Assembly (NCBI GenBank): GCA_016707205.1
Contig: JADJHZ010000009.1
Span: forward strand, 93,840 to 157,839
Reading direction: 5' to 3'
Length of the DNA: 64,000 nt
From: Haliscomenobacter sp.
Lineage (GTDB): Bacteria > Bacteroidota > Bacteroidia > Chitinophagales > Saprospiraceae
In this document: piece after piece, positions 7,362 to 17,055 of the stretch
Layout of the letters: each line of letters starts with the position of its first letter
Position numbering within the stretch: position 1 is the stretch's first letter
Translations under genes and position numbers: made by a program
Notes under the pieces: model-generated
What the model saw: the letters and a program-made list of their open reading frames with translations, nothing else
Database searches by the model: none
What the model was told of the DNA's origin: nothing

Positions 7362-10300
7362 TTAGAGTGTCAGTTTAAAGTTAAAGCCCAGGTACCTGAC
7401 CGAGGGGTCGGCGAAATCTTCGCGTCCTCCATCTGGGTCGGAGTATTTGAAATCCTTGGCCTTGAGGAATACGTTCTGCCCGATGAAACTAATAGACGCG
7501 CCCTTGGCTACCTTCTTCAGCACGCTGGGTGGAATTTGATAGGTGAGGGAAATTTCGCGAATCTTGAAGAACGTTTTGGAATACGTATCGGCAGGGCTTC
7601 CGTTCCCTCCCCAAGCGCTACTGTTGTGCAAGTCGATAGCATACTGCTTATACGTCGTATACACGTCGTTCGGAGCAAACTCGCGGGTGTCCTTGGTGAT
7701 ATTTCCAAACGCGTCAAAGGTAACGGTACCGCCAACGACTTTGACGCCCTGGCCCAAAAAGTTGGAAGTACCCGGGCTGGCTACGTCTTTGGCGCGCTCT
7801 GGTGTGAGGGAATTTGGATGTACGCCGGCTTGCCACATATAGCTTTCGGTCCGGGTGTTCATAATCCCACCAGAAACCCCGTCCAGCGACACATATAGGC
7901 TGAGGTTTTTATAGCGCAAGCTCGTATTCACGCCCCAGATCCAATCAGGATCTGTGAATCCGAATCTGGAGTCGTAGGAACTATATACCAAACGGCCATT
8001 ATTGAAGATCAAATCGCCGGAGGGGCTGCGCAAAAAGTCGCGGCTAGCCAGCACATCCACCCGCTCGCCCACATTTATCCAGGGCCTTTTGGCGGAGAAC
8101 AAGGAATCGAGGGCAGAATATACGCGTTTGTAGGTCGACCAGTTCAGGCTGACATCCCATTGCCAATCCTTTCTACTCAGCGGCGTACCTCCCAGTACGA
8201 CTTCCCAACCGCGCCGGTTGGTCACTTCTTTGGTATTCGTGAAAACCCCAGAATATCCCGTAGCGGGGGAAATCGATCCGGTGATGATCCCGTTGTACAA
8301 CTTCTTATCGTAGTAGGACACGTCGAAATTCAACTTGTTTTTAAACAGCAAGCCCTGCAATCCCACTTCGGCCGTGTTCGCCGCTGCCGGCGTAATATCG
8401 GAAGGATACAAGCTGGACGGCACACTGGCGCCGCTGAGGGCATTCCAGGTAGCGTTGTTCAGGGTATAGCTGCTGTTGATGGCATACACGCCGGGAATCG
8501 TTTTGGAAACGGCATAGGACCCTCTTACCTTTAGGAGGTCGAGCCAGTCTTTGGTAGCAGGAAGCAACTCGGAAACCACAAAGCTACCGGATACCGAGGG
8601 ATAGAAGTAGGAGCGCTTAGCTTCTGCTAACGTGGAACTCCAGTCTTCCCGTCCCGTCACTTCCAGGTAAATCAATTGGTTCCAGGAAATCCCCACCCGC
8701 CCGAATACCGAATTCACTTGCCTGCGGGAAAGGCTCTGATTGACTACCGGCGAGTTGATGGATGCTTTAATCGAGAAAAATCCAGGAATCGAAATACCTC
8801 CGTTGGTGGCGGAGTTCAGGTTATCGTCCCGGTTGTAGAAGATCGTTCCGCCTGCCAAATACTCGAACGTAAATTTATTCAGTTTGCGGTCCCCCGTCAG
8901 CAACATATCCGTGTTGATACTGTAGCCGGAACTTTGCCCGATCACATAGGCGCCCGTGTTGCCGCCGTTCCAGGTAGACGGGTTGCCTGGAACGCCCGTG
9001 TTGCCGGTGGATAAATAGGAACCTTTGGATACCCGCAGTTCCCCTACTTCTTTATAAAAATCAACGCCCGAACGAACGGTGGCATTCAACCAATCGGCGA
9101 TTTGGTAATTCACCGACAGATCGACGTTGAAGATATCCCGGTTGATTTCGTTCGTGCGCTCAAAACGATCATAATAGGGGTTGTTTTGACTAGCCCCAGT
9201 ATACGAGCCGTTGGGTTGCAAGCCATAAATGTAATTTTGCTGTATGCCCTTCGTGATCCAGTAATTGTCTTTGTAATCCATCAAATCGAAGTCGGTAGAG
9301 GACCAAATAAGGAGGCTGTACATCGGGTCGTAGGAGGTATAGCCATTCGAACCTAAATTAGGAGAAGTCCTTTTGGCGTAAGACAGGTTAGAACTTACCC
9401 TGAACTTGTCCAGATTCAGATCCGCGCCAAAAGAATACGTGTATTTGTCCAGCGTGGAGTTCGGATACTGGCCTTTATTCTCAGTCCAGTTCAGCGAGTT
9501 GCGGAGGGAAATGTTTCCTTTGGTATAAGCTACATTGAGGTTGTTGTTAGAAGCATACCCCTGTTCCAGGAAGTTTTGGAAATTGTCAATACCAACCGGG
9601 AGGTAAGGCATGCTCTTGAAGGCCTTTTCGAGCGGGTCCCACTGAGTCTGTTCTTTGCCGTCCATGACGGTTCCCCACGACTGGTCGGAGTTGATATTAT
9701 AGGTGTTGTTGGTGCCCCGGCCGTATACCGATTGCTTTTCTGGGACAGCCAGAAACCCTGCGGTAAACATCGTATTACTGGTAAACTCCACCGACAAGCC
9801 GGTTGCGCCTCCGCTGCCGTTTTTCGTGGTAATAAGGATCGCTCCATTCGAACCCCGGAAGCCGTAAAGGGCCGATGCCGTAGCGCCTTTCAATACGCTG
9901 ATGGATTCGATGTCTTCTGAGGAGAAGTCGCTCAGCGTTTTGTTCTGATAGGCCACCCCGTCGATGACGATAAGCGGCTGTTCGCCCCGGATGGTAATGT
10001 CGGGCAAGGAGCCAAAATCCGGGGAGTTCCTTACCAATAACCCGGCTACCTTACCGGTCAGGGAGGTGGCAACGTCCACCCCGGAGACCTTTTGGAGGCT
10101 TTCACCCGACAATTTTTGCACGGAATAGCCCAGGGCTTTTTCTTCCCGCTTGATTCCTAATGCCGTTACCACCACTTCGGAAAGTGTAGTGGCTTCCTCC
10201 ATTTCGATAGTAAGGTCTCCTGCCTGGAGTACCGGAACTTCAATTTCCTGCATCCCAACATAGGAAACCACCAGAACGGAGCCGATGGCTGGTACGGTAA

Positions 10301-10493
10301 TCTGAAAACTTCCGTCGTCTCCGGCGATAATCGCCTGATCGGTGTTTTTCACCTGAATGGTTGCAAAGGCGAGCGGGGCGCCGGTAGCACTGGCCACCAC
10401 TTTGCCCTTCACTGCAATGCCCTGAGCGGCAACGCTCCCGGCAAAAGCAACCAACAAAACCATTACGTTAATTGCTGCTTTAATCCATTTCAT
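7362..10493 (-). CDS. susC: SusC/RagA TonB-linked outer-membrane transporter
   Basis: About 1043 residues. I chose the ATG at 10,493 (MKWIKAAINVMVLL) rather than an in-frame TTG two codons earlier. In order: signal peptide, carboxypeptidase-D-like domain (VKGKVVASATGAPLAFATI, residues about 28-105), the plug with the TonB-box-like region TTLSEVVVTALGIKREE and the SusC signature DITIRGEQPLIVIDGVAYQ, then a 22-strand-type barrel ending in the aromatic-flanked FNFKLTL. The length is typical of the family. It imports oligosaccharides in complex with SusD, using TonB energy. It is the first gene of the minus-strand glycan operon and is divergent from the LuxR-type regulator. Confidence 0.94.
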   Translation of the reverse strand: MKWIKAAINVMVLLVAFAGSVAAQGIAVKGKVVASATGAPLAFATIQVKNTDQAIIAGDDGSFQITVPAIGSVLVVSYVGMQEIEVPVLQAGDLTIEMEEATTLSEVVVTALGIKREEKALGYSVQKLSGESLQKVSGVDVATSLTGKVAGLLVRNSPDFGSLPDITIRGEQPLIVIDGVAYQNKTLSDFSSEDIESISVLKGATASALYGFRGSNGAILITTKNGSGGATGLSVEFTSNTMFTAGFLAVPEKQSVYGRGTNNTYNINSDQSWGTVMDGKEQTQWDPLEKAFKSMPYLPVGIDNFQNFLEQGYASNNNLNVAYTKGNISLRNSLNWTENKGQYPNSTLDKYTYSFGADLNLDKFRVSSNLSYAKRTSPNLGSNGYTSYDPMYSLLIWSSTDFDLMDYKDNYWITKGIQQNYIYGLQPNGSYTGASQNNPYYDRFERTNEINRDIFNVDLSVNYQIADWLNATVRSGVDFYKEVGELRVSKGSYLSTGNTGVPGNPSTWNGGNTGAYVIGQSSGYSINTDMLLTGDRKLNKFTFEYLAGGTIFYNRDDNLNSATNGGISIPGFFSIKASINSPVVNQSLSRRQVNSVFGRVGISWNQLIYLEVTGREDWSSTLAEAKRSYFYPSVSGSFVVSELLPATKDWLDLLKVRGSYAVSKTIPGVYAINSSYTLNNATWNALSGASVPSSLYPSDITPAAANTAEVGLQGLLFKNKLNFDVSYYDKKLYNGIITGSISPATGYSGVFTNTKEVTNRRGWEVVLGGTPLSRKDWQWDVSLNWSTYKRVYSALDSLFSAKRPWINVGERVDVLASRDFLRSPSGDLIFNNGRLVYSSYDSRFGFTDPDWIWGVNTSLRYKNLSLYVSLDGVSGGIMNTRTESYMWQAGVHPNSLTPERAKDVASPGTSNFLGQGVKVVGGTVTFDAFGNITKDTREFAPNDVYTTYKQYAIDLHNSSAWGGNGSPADTYSKTFFKIREISLTYQIPPSVLKKVAKGASISFIGQNVFLKAKDFKYSDPDGGREDFADPSVRYLGFNFKLTL

Positions 10494-10857
10494 AAACAAA
10501 TCATTTGAGTGGAAAAACTTGGTTTTTATTCAAATCCATTGAAAAGCGAAAAATCTTTAATACATCAATTCCCCGGATAACGCACATCGAAACCCTACAA
10601 TATGAAAGGTATCGGGCGAAAATGATCTTTACGGATTTTAGAATTTAATTTGGCCCATGTCAAATTCATAGAACGAATCTAATCAATAACTTTTCTTTAC
10701 TAAAATAATATACTACAACACTGCTACAGCATTCCGGCGCCTCCTTTCACAGGATACATCAACACATATACAGCACCCCATCATTAATTACAACATTACT
10801 ACATCATCCTATTTTTTTCTACCTTTAGGGCAGCGCGATACTCAAAACCCAAACGGT
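10494..10857. promoter_or_regulatory. Divergent control region between susC and the regulator gene
   Basis: A 364-bp AT-rich region with no plausible ORF separates susC (minus) and the sensor-regulator (plus). A near match to the Bacteroidota -7 box TAnnTTTG is TACCTTTA at 10,820-10,827, a suitable distance upstream of the regulator ATG at 10,858. On the minus strand a TACCTTTC (10,604-10,611) could serve susC. Neither has a convincing -33 TTTG. The region is the natural binding site for the regulator, but no clear operator repeat was recognised. Confidence 0.45.
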
Positions 10858-13797
10858 ATGCAAGAATTTCTTCGTTGTTGCATTGGGGCAAAGGCTAGGC
10901 CCCGCCTCCGAAGGACGGCTCTCCAGGCAGTCGGGCTTATCTTTTGGCTTTTCACATCCTTTGCTGCCTTTTGCCAGGGAATTCCATTCACCCAAAACTT
11001 CGGCAAGCATCAATATCGGGGAGGCACCCAAAACTGGGCCATTACGCAGGACGACGACGGGATCATCTACATTGCCAATAACAAGGGGCTCTTGGAGTTC
11101 GACGGCAAAAGCTGGAGAATCACCCCGGTCGATAATCAAACGATTGTTCGCTCGCTGGCGTTTGGAAAAAATTCGAAAATTTGGGCTGGCGCCCAAAGCG
11201 AATTCGGATATTTCGAGCCCAACCCCAATGGGATTTTAACCTACCACTCCCTTCGAAATCTGCTCCCTGCCACTCCGATTGCCGACGTTTGGAGAATTGC
11301 CGTTGCCGATGAGCATACCACCTTCTTCCAAACCAGCAAGCTGGTCTTCTCCATAAAGGGAACCACCACTCTTAAGCCGTTCCAGCCCATATCCACCTTT
11401 GTTTTCTTTGGCAAAGCCAACGGACGCATCCTTGCCCAGGACATTCAGGCAGGTCTGATGGAATGGACCACCGGCGACTCCCTGAAGGTCATTGCTCCCC
11501 CGCCGCCAAAATTCGGGATTATTTCTTCCCTTATGCCCTGGAGCAAAGACACGATCCTGCTCACCACCCAGAATGGCTACATCTGGGCGCTTTCCGGAAA
11601 CCAAATTTCCCCCTGGCATACCGAAGCAGATGACTTCCTCCTCAAAAACCGAATTTATACGGCCACCGTGCTCGCGGATGGCAAACTGGCTTTAGGGACT
11701 TCCCAGGGAGGCATCGTTATCCTGGATCGCCAGCGCAAACCCTTTGTCTTCCTGAACAAAAAAAATGGCCTCCAAAACAACAATATCCTTTCCCTCTTCA
11801 CCGACCGGCAGGGAAACCTTTGGGCTGGCTCCGACAATGGCGTAGACTACATCCTGGTCAACTCCCCTTTCTCCTTTCTGCTCCCCGACGGAGACCTCGA
11901 AGGCGCCGCCTACTGCGCGAATCTCGACGGCCCATGGGCGTATTTTGGCACCAACAACGGGTTGTATGCTACTCCTTTGCCTCCAGACAAAACATTGGCC
12001 CATTCCACCTTTTCGCTTGTGCAAAACACCCAGGGACAAGTTTGGGGCATTTCTAAAGTCAACCAGGAGTTGTTTGTAGGGCATCACGACGGCCCCTACC
12101 GGTTATCCCATCCACTGCGAGCGGATCTGATCGGCTATTTTACTGGCCCATGGACCTATATGGAAATCGAAGGGCACGAAAACCTCATGCTTGTCGGCGC
12201 CTACCACGGGTTGCACCTGTTTCAGCGAAGGGACAACACCTGGCAAATCATCAAATCTTACCCGGAATTTTATCAGGAATCCTGCCGGATCCTGGCCATG
12301 GAAAGCCCGCACATCCTCTGGATTGCTCACCCCTACCGGGGCATTTACCGGGCGGAGTTTAGCCCTGATTTTTTGGGTTTGAACGTCTCCTTCTTTAACT
12401 CCCAGAATGGGCTTCCTTCCGACATTTCCAATTACGTCTATAAAATTGGCAGTGAAATCCTTTTTACGACCGAAAAAGGAATTTTAACCTTCGATGATTT
12501 GAAAGGCGCTTTCGAACCCTATCCTTTGCTAAACGACTTCTTCCCTTCTCCCGGCAGCGTGAAATACCTCCATGAAGGCCCCAATGGGGAGATTTGGTTC
12601 GTCGCAGGGGATGAAGTTGGTTATTTGGAAGTGAGCCAGCATAAGCCTTCCAGAAAATACCATAAGCGGACGATCCCTTTTTTGAAGGGAAAAATCCTGT
12701 CCGGGTTTGAATTTATTTTGCCTTATAGCCCCCACCACGTCCTCTTTGGCACAGACCGCGGGTTTATCTTTTACAACCGGAGGCCAAAACCGAACCGTCC
12801 CCCAGGGGTATTGCTCCGCGACCTTTCCTTTAGCAGCCCGAAGGACAGCTTGGTGGCTACCGAACGAAAGCATCAGTTTCTTCATTCAACATCCAATGCG
12901 CCGATGGCATTCAAGCGCAAGGAAAACAGCTTTAAATTTGGTTTTTCCCTCCCCTGGTATGGTCAGCACGAACGCATTGAATATGCCTATTTGCTCGAAG
13001 GGCTGGACACGCATTGGTCGGAATGGAGCGAAAAAACGGAAAAAGAATACGCCAATCTAAGTCCCGGAACCTACTCCTTTAAAGTCAAAGCGCGGTTTTC
13101 GGAGTCTGAAGAAACGCCGCCATCCGTTTACCGTTTCCGCATCGCCCCTCCCTGGTTTGCCAACCGGCTGGCCTATTTGTTCTATTTCCTTCTTGCTGCG
13201 GGCATCCTGGGCTACCTGGTCATTGCGCCAAAACAGCGCTTTAAACGGGAAAAAGAATTCCTCACCACCGAACACCAGCGCAAAGAGGAAGATCACCGCC
13301 GCCGCACGGAAGCCGCCAAACTGGAACTGGACCGGGTTAAACAGGAAAAACTCCAGGCGGAAATCGACTACAAAAATAAAGAGCTGGCCTCTACCACCCT
13401 CCACCTGCTGCAAAAAGGGGAAATTCTTCATAAGATCCAGGACGATATCCAGCGCATTGCCCGCACCTGCAACCAACCGGATACCCGCAAGGATCTCCTC
13501 TCCCTCACCAAAGTGCTCGCTCAGGACGCCCAGCTCGATGCCGACTGGGGCCAGTTTGCCCAGCACTTCGACCAGGTCCACAGCGAATTTCTCCGAAGGC
13601 TGCGCGAACGCTTTCCGGAACTGACGCCTCGCGACCAAAAACTGTGCGCATACCTTCGCATGAACCTATCCACCAAAGAAATCGCCCCGCTCCTGAATAT
13701 ATCGGTACGAGGGGTAGAGATCAGCCGCTACCGGCTGAGAAAAAAATTGCACTTAGAAAAAGAGGCTAACCTGACGGACTTCCTGCTCAATTTTTAG
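10858..13797 (+). CDS. Membrane sensor-regulator: beta-propeller, Y_Y_Y domain, TM, coiled coil, LuxR-type HTH
   Basis: A 979-residue protein with an N-terminal signal/anchor (residues about 20-42), two-component-regulator propeller repeats (GIIYIANNKGLLEFDGKSW; RQGNLWAGSDNGVDYI), a triple-tyrosine (Y_Y_Y) domain near 680-760 (ERIEYAYLLEGLDTHWSEWS), one transmembrane helix (about 768-785, LAYLFYFLLAAGILGYLVI), a long coiled coil, and a C-terminal LuxR-like HTH (LTPRDQKLCAYLRMNLSTKE ... NISVRGVEISRYRLRKKLHL). It resembles hybrid two-component sensors of polysaccharide loci but lacks histidine kinase and receiver domains, so it should bind DNA directly from the membrane. Its position divergent from susC implies it controls the locus. 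Its stop overlaps the convergent GH3 gene by 11 bp. Confidence 0.88.
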   Translation: MQEFLRCCIGAKARPRLRRTALQAVGLIFWLFTSFAAFCQGIPFTQNFGKHQYRGGTQNWAITQDDDGIIYIANNKGLLEFDGKSWRITPVDNQTIVRSLAFGKNSKIWAGAQSEFGYFEPNPNGILTYHSLRNLLPATPIADVWRIAVADEHTTFFQTSKLVFSIKGTTTLKPFQPISTFVFFGKANGRILAQDIQAGLMEWTTGDSLKVIAPPPPKFGIISSLMPWSKDTILLTTQNGYIWALSGNQISPWHTEADDFLLKNRIYTATVLADGKLALGTSQGGIVILDRQRKPFVFLNKKNGLQNNNILSLFTDRQGNLWAGSDNGVDYILVNSPFSFLLPDGDLEGAAYCANLDGPWAYFGTNNGLYATPLPPDKTLAHSTFSLVQNTQGQVWGISKVNQELFVGHHDGPYRLSHPLRADLIGYFTGPWTYMEIEGHENLMLVGAYHGLHLFQRRDNTWQIIKSYPEFYQESCRILAMESPHILWIAHPYRGIYRAEFSPDFLGLNVSFFNSQNGLPSDISNYVYKIGSEILFTTEKGILTFDDLKGAFEPYPLLNDFFPSPGSVKYLHEGPNGEIWFVAGDEVGYLEVSQHKPSRKYHKRTIPFLKGKILSGFEFILPYSPHHVLFGTDRGFIFYNRRPKPNRPPGVLLRDLSFSSPKDSLVATERKHQFLHSTSNAPMAFKRKENSFKFGFSLPWYGQHERIEYAYLLEGLDTHWSEWSEKTEKEYANLSPGTYSFKVKARFSESEETPPSVYRFRIAPPWFANRLAYLFYFLLAAGILGYLVIAPKQRFKREKEFLTTEHQRKEEDHRRRTEAAKLELDRVKQEKLQAEIDYKNKELASTTLHLLQKGEILHKIQDDIQRIARTCNQPDTRKDLLSLTKVLAQDAQLDADWGQFAQHFDQVHSEFLRRLRERFPELTPRDQKLCAYLRMNLSTKEIAPLLNISVRGVEISRYRLRKKLHLEKEANLTDFLLNF

Positions 13798-14152
13798 GCA
13801 GCTCAAACCGCCCTTTCAATCCTTCGTTGGAGTTGCCGCCCACCAATACCTCGAATTCGCCTGGTTCCACGACAAACTCCCCGGTGTTGGTATAAAACCC
13901 CAGCTCCTCCGCGCTCAGATCAAACCGAACCGTGGCGGCTTCTCCCGGCTTCAGGGAGAGCTTCCGGAACCCTTTTAATTCCTTCACCGGACGAACTACG
14001 CTGGCTACGTTATCCCGGAGGTACAACTGCACCACTTCTTCGCCAGCCAGGTTTCCGGTATTTTTAACCGACGCCTGCACCGACACCCGGTCGGCGCTCA
14101 GCACCTGCACCTGGAGATCGGAATAAGCGAACGTCGTATAACTCAGCCCAAA
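13787..14152 (-). CDS. GH3 beta-glucosidase, C-terminal fibronectin-III-like part (after frameshift)
   Basis: This frame continues the GH3 enzyme after a one-base slip: it carries FGLSYTTFAYSDLQVQ, then the fibronectin-III-like domain (SVQASVKNTGNLAGEEVVQL; FRKLSLKPGEAATVRFDLS) and ends VLVGGNSNEGLKGRFELPKN, the normal C-terminus of BglX-type enzymes. The open frame extends upstream to 14,221, but residues before FGLSY are out of frame with the family. Adding one T to the TTT run (plus-strand AAA at 14,150-14,152) would restore PLYPFGFGLSYTTF. It is the tail of the gene described in the next entry. Confidence 0.8.
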   Translation of the reverse strand, partial: FGLSYTTFAYSDLQVQVLSADRVSVQASVKNTGNLAGEEVVQLYLRDNVASVVRPVKELKGFRKLSLKPGEAATVRFDLSAEELGFYTNTGEFVVEPGEFEVLVGGNSNEGLKGRFELPKN

Positions 14153-16047
14153 CCAAAAGGGTATAATGGATCGTTGGACTCGTCGGTATAATGCGACCAG
14201 AAAACTTCCGGTTTTGGCCACGGCCTTCCTGTGGGGTAGTGGTTATAATACAGCGGAAGCTGCCCCACGCTTTTAGGAAACGACATCGGCAGTTTGCCGC
14301 TGGGATTATGCTCTCCAAAAAGAGTTTGAGCAATGGCGTTCCCGGATTCAGAGCCCAGATGCCAGGCTTCTACGATCGCCGGCACGCGGCTTGCCGCCCA
14401 GGGAATAGTGAGCGGGCGGCCGTTCATTAACACCAGTACGATGTTTTTATTCACTTTATACACCGCTTCGAGCAATTCCTGCTGCAAGCCGGGAAGATCC
14501 AGTTTGGCCCTGCTTCGTCCTTCCCCGCTCTGAAACCCGTGTTCGCCCAGGACGAGCACCACGACGTCCGATTTTTTTGCCAGCACAATCGCCTCTTTCA
14601 TTCCGGTCCGGTCGGTTTCGTTGATCTTGAGTTCCTGCTCGAAATCAACGATTCCTGTTACCAGTGAAGGCCCCTGCGCATAAGCAATGTCCTTGCTGAT
14701 CTTCTGCATTCCTTCCAACACGGAAACCGCGCTGCTATCGATCGAACCGAAGCGCCAGCTTCCCAGCGGGCTATTTTTTTCGCTGGCCAGTACCCCGATC
14801 AGCCCGATCTTTTTCTGGCTCTTTGAAAGCGGTAACAATCCGCCTTCGTTTTTCAACAACACAATCGATTTTTTGGCAACTTCCAGCGCCGCAGCGTGGT
14901 GTTCGGCAGAACCGACCAGCGTTTTTTCCCGGTTTTCATCGCAATACCGGTACGGATCGTCGATCAACCCCAATTCGAACTTCACCCGCAGAATTCGGCG
15001 CACCGCGTCGTCGACGACACCCATAGTAACTTTTCCTTCTTCCACCAGCGCTTTCAGGTGGTTGACATAGCCGGAGGATTCCATATCCATATCTGAGCCG
15101 GCATTGGCCGCCAATTCGGCTGCATGCTTCAAATCGCGGGCGAAGCCATGGTCCATCATTTCCCATGCAGAACCCCAGTCGGATACCACAAACCCGGTAA
15201 ATCCCCATTTGCCTTTGAGGATCTCGCGTTGAAGAAACGCATTTCCAGTAGCCGGAATCCCGTTAAGCACATTGAACGAATTCATGAACGTGCGCACCCC
15301 GGCCTCGGCGGCAGCTTTGAAAGGGGGCAGGATGGCATTGTAGATAGTGGAGGTCCCCACGTCGACCGTATTGTAATCCCGGCCGGCCTCTGCAAAGCCA
15401 TACCCGGCAAAGTGTTTGGCGCACGCAGCAATGGTATTGGGAGCGGACAAGTCGTTCCCCTGGAACCCCTTTACCCGGGCAGCGGCAATCTTGGCGCCCA
15501 GATACGGGTCCTCGCCTGCCCCCTCCATAACGCGGCCCCAACGGGCGTCGCGGGAGATATCGACCATCGGGCCAAAGGTCCAGTTAATGCCACGCGCCGA
15601 AGCCTCCGTGGCGCCGATACGAGCTGATTTCTCAATGGCATCCAGGTCCCAACTGGCCGCTTCGGCCAGGGGAATGGGAAACACCGTCCGGTGCCCGTGA
15701 ATCACGTCCAGGCCAAAGATCAGCGGAATCCCTAAGCGGGTTTCCTTGACAACCATTTCCTGCATTTTGCGTACCTCCTCCACTCCGGTTACGTTGAGCA
15801 TGGAGCCCACCAGCCCGTTTTTCAGGTGGTCGTATTTCTTCCTGGCGTCCCCGCCAACAGGAACCGGCCCGGTCACTTCCCAAAAACCGTTGTACTGCGT
15901 CATCTGACCGACTTTTTCCTCCAGGGTCATGAGGCGGAGCAAAGAATCCACCCGAAAATCAAGGTCTCTTTTTTGCCCCTGAAGCGAGATGGAAAACCAT
16001 ACCAAAAAAATGGCCAGAAAAAACAGGTTCGTTCTCCGGATATTCAT
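14143..16047 (-). CDS. bglX: GH3 beta-glucosidase (BglX type), main part, frameshifted near the C-terminus
   Basis: 634 residues: signal peptide (residues 1-24), then the GH3 barrel (MTLEEKVGQMTQY; AACAKHFAGYGFAEAGRDY) with the nucleophile Asp in GFVVSDWGSAWEMM, then the alpha/beta sandwich (VVVLVLGEHGFQSGEGRSRA). Family members remove terminal beta-glucose from oligosaccharides in the periplasm. The frame ends DPLYPFGLG-stop exactly where relatives read PFGFGLSYTTF, so a single-base deletion cuts off the final 120 residues, present in another frame downstream. It is convergent with the regulator gene and likely completes the action of the GH16 enzyme. Confidence 0.88.
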   Translation of the reverse strand: MNIRRTNLFFLAIFLVWFSISLQGQKRDLDFRVDSLLRLMTLEEKVGQMTQYNGFWEVTGPVPVGGDARKKYDHLKNGLVGSMLNVTGVEEVRKMQEMVVKETRLGIPLIFGLDVIHGHRTVFPIPLAEAASWDLDAIEKSARIGATEASARGINWTFGPMVDISRDARWGRVMEGAGEDPYLGAKIAAARVKGFQGNDLSAPNTIAACAKHFAGYGFAEAGRDYNTVDVGTSTIYNAILPPFKAAAEAGVRTFMNSFNVLNGIPATGNAFLQREILKGKWGFTGFVVSDWGSAWEMMDHGFARDLKHAAELAANAGSDMDMESSGYVNHLKALVEEGKVTMGVVDDAVRRILRVKFELGLIDDPYRYCDENREKTLVGSAEHHAAALEVAKKSIVLLKNEGGLLPLSKSQKKIGLIGVLASEKNSPLGSWRFGSIDSSAVSVLEGMQKISKDIAYAQGPSLVTGIVDFEQELKINETDRTGMKEAIVLAKKSDVVVLVLGEHGFQSGEGRSRAKLDLPGLQQELLEAVYKVNKNIVLVLMNGRPLTIPWAASRVPAIVEAWHLGSESGNAIAQTLFGEHNPSGKLPMSFPKSVGQLPLYYNHYPTGRPWPKPEVFWSHYTDESNDPLYPFGLG

Positions 16048-16256
16048 TGTCGCAGTTTTGAAAGTATAGAATTTGTATATCTACTCTTGTGTTGGTCCGA
16101 ACGCCAAATCTACAAGGTTGATCCTCATCTTTACTTCAACCGCACTACTTCAATACTACGTCAAGCGTTTATTTAGCCCCTATTTGTCCTGCTCTGGGGC
16201 TTATTTAGAATATCCAAAGGACTCTACTTGACCTTTTTGTTTCTCGGTTGCATCCA

Positions 16257-16287
16257 GACCTTCCCGGTTTGCAAAACCTGGAAGGTC
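16257..16287. repeat. Palindromic mini-repeat in the GH3/HAD spacer
   Basis: GACCTTCC followed by CGGTTTGC-AAAACC and GGAAGGTC forms a near-perfect 31-nt hairpin. The whole 364-bp spacer (16,048-16,411) upstream of GH3 has no credible ORF; apart from this hairpin and the promoter expected for the GH3 gene I see nothing in it. Confidence 0.5.
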
Positions 16288-16411
16288 CAAACAAAAAATT
16301 CCCAGTAGTGATGCGTCCCTCCTCTCGCTGCACATTTAATAATTCCATAACCCGCATTACACCATTTGTTTCCTTTAACTAAATAGTTTTGCTTTGTATT
16401 AAACGGTTCAT

Positions 16412-16527
16412 TTGACGTTGAAAAATACCGATACCCCTCCCGATTTCTCCAAAACGGCGGTTTTCCATCAGACCGGGCAGCCACTGGAAATCATCCAGCT
16501 TCCCGTCCCGTCTCCCGAGGCCGGACA
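16412..16527 (+). pseudogene. Remnant of a zinc-type alcohol dehydrogenase start (phosphonate-locus type)
   Basis: A short open stretch beginning at a TTG reads TPPDFSKTAVFHQTGQPLEI followed by QLPVPSPEAG, which looks like the first strands of medium-chain zinc dehydrogenases (AVFhg.GkPLEi..lPvP.P). It stops resembling that family at about 16,525, where the frame with the HAD hydrolase begins. In several Bacteroidota such a dehydrogenase lies next to a phosphonatase-like HAD hydrolase. I read this as the left edge of an internal deletion. The match is short, so confidence is limited. Confidence 0.4.
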
Positions 16528-17055
16528 GTCGAAATCGAAGACCTGGAAAAATTCGACTTTCCCGATCTGCTCGACGAGGCCAAATTCCTTTTCGACCGCT
16601 ATGCCGTCCTTATGATGGACCATTACCGCAAAAGCGTTCGGGCAATGGACGGAGCGGAAGACACCTTCCGCTGGTGCAAGGAGAACGGCATCTTTATTGC
16701 TACAGACACCGGTTTCCACCGCGAGATAACCGAAGCGATTATGGAAGGCTTAAAATGGAAAGAAAGGGGACTGATCGACTTGGCGGTAGACGTCGAACAC
16801 ACCAACGGAGTGGGTCGGCCTGCGCCTTATATGATCTTTCATATCATGCAAGCATTGGGGGTGCAGAGCGTTCATGAAGCCATTAAAATCGGGGATACCC
16901 CGGCGGATCTTCTGCCTGGCTACAACGCCGGGTGCGCCGGAAATATCGGGGTGCTGAGTGGAGCGAATTCAGACGCCACGCTGGGAAAATACAGGCATAC
17001 CCATATCCTTCCCGGCGTGGCGGATTTGCCGGAGCTGATCAATAGAGAGTTCTAG
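16528..17055 (+). pseudogene. Phosphonatase-like HAD hydrolase lacking its N-terminal catalytic motif
   Basis: The frame from 16,528 reads VEIEDLEKFDFPDLLDEAKF and continues through an ATG at 16,612 to the stop at 17,055. It matches the C-terminal two thirds of phosphonatase-like HAD proteins: motif II in IFIATDTGFHREI, the GRPAPYMIF region, and motif IV in AIKIGDTPADLLPGYNAGC. The nucleophile motif DxDxT that should begin the protein is missing; instead the sequence joins a dehydrogenase-like start. The 147-residue piece from 16,612 could be translated but is unlikely to be catalytic. It is the only plus-strand gene between the GH3 and Rnf regions. Confidence 0.7.
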
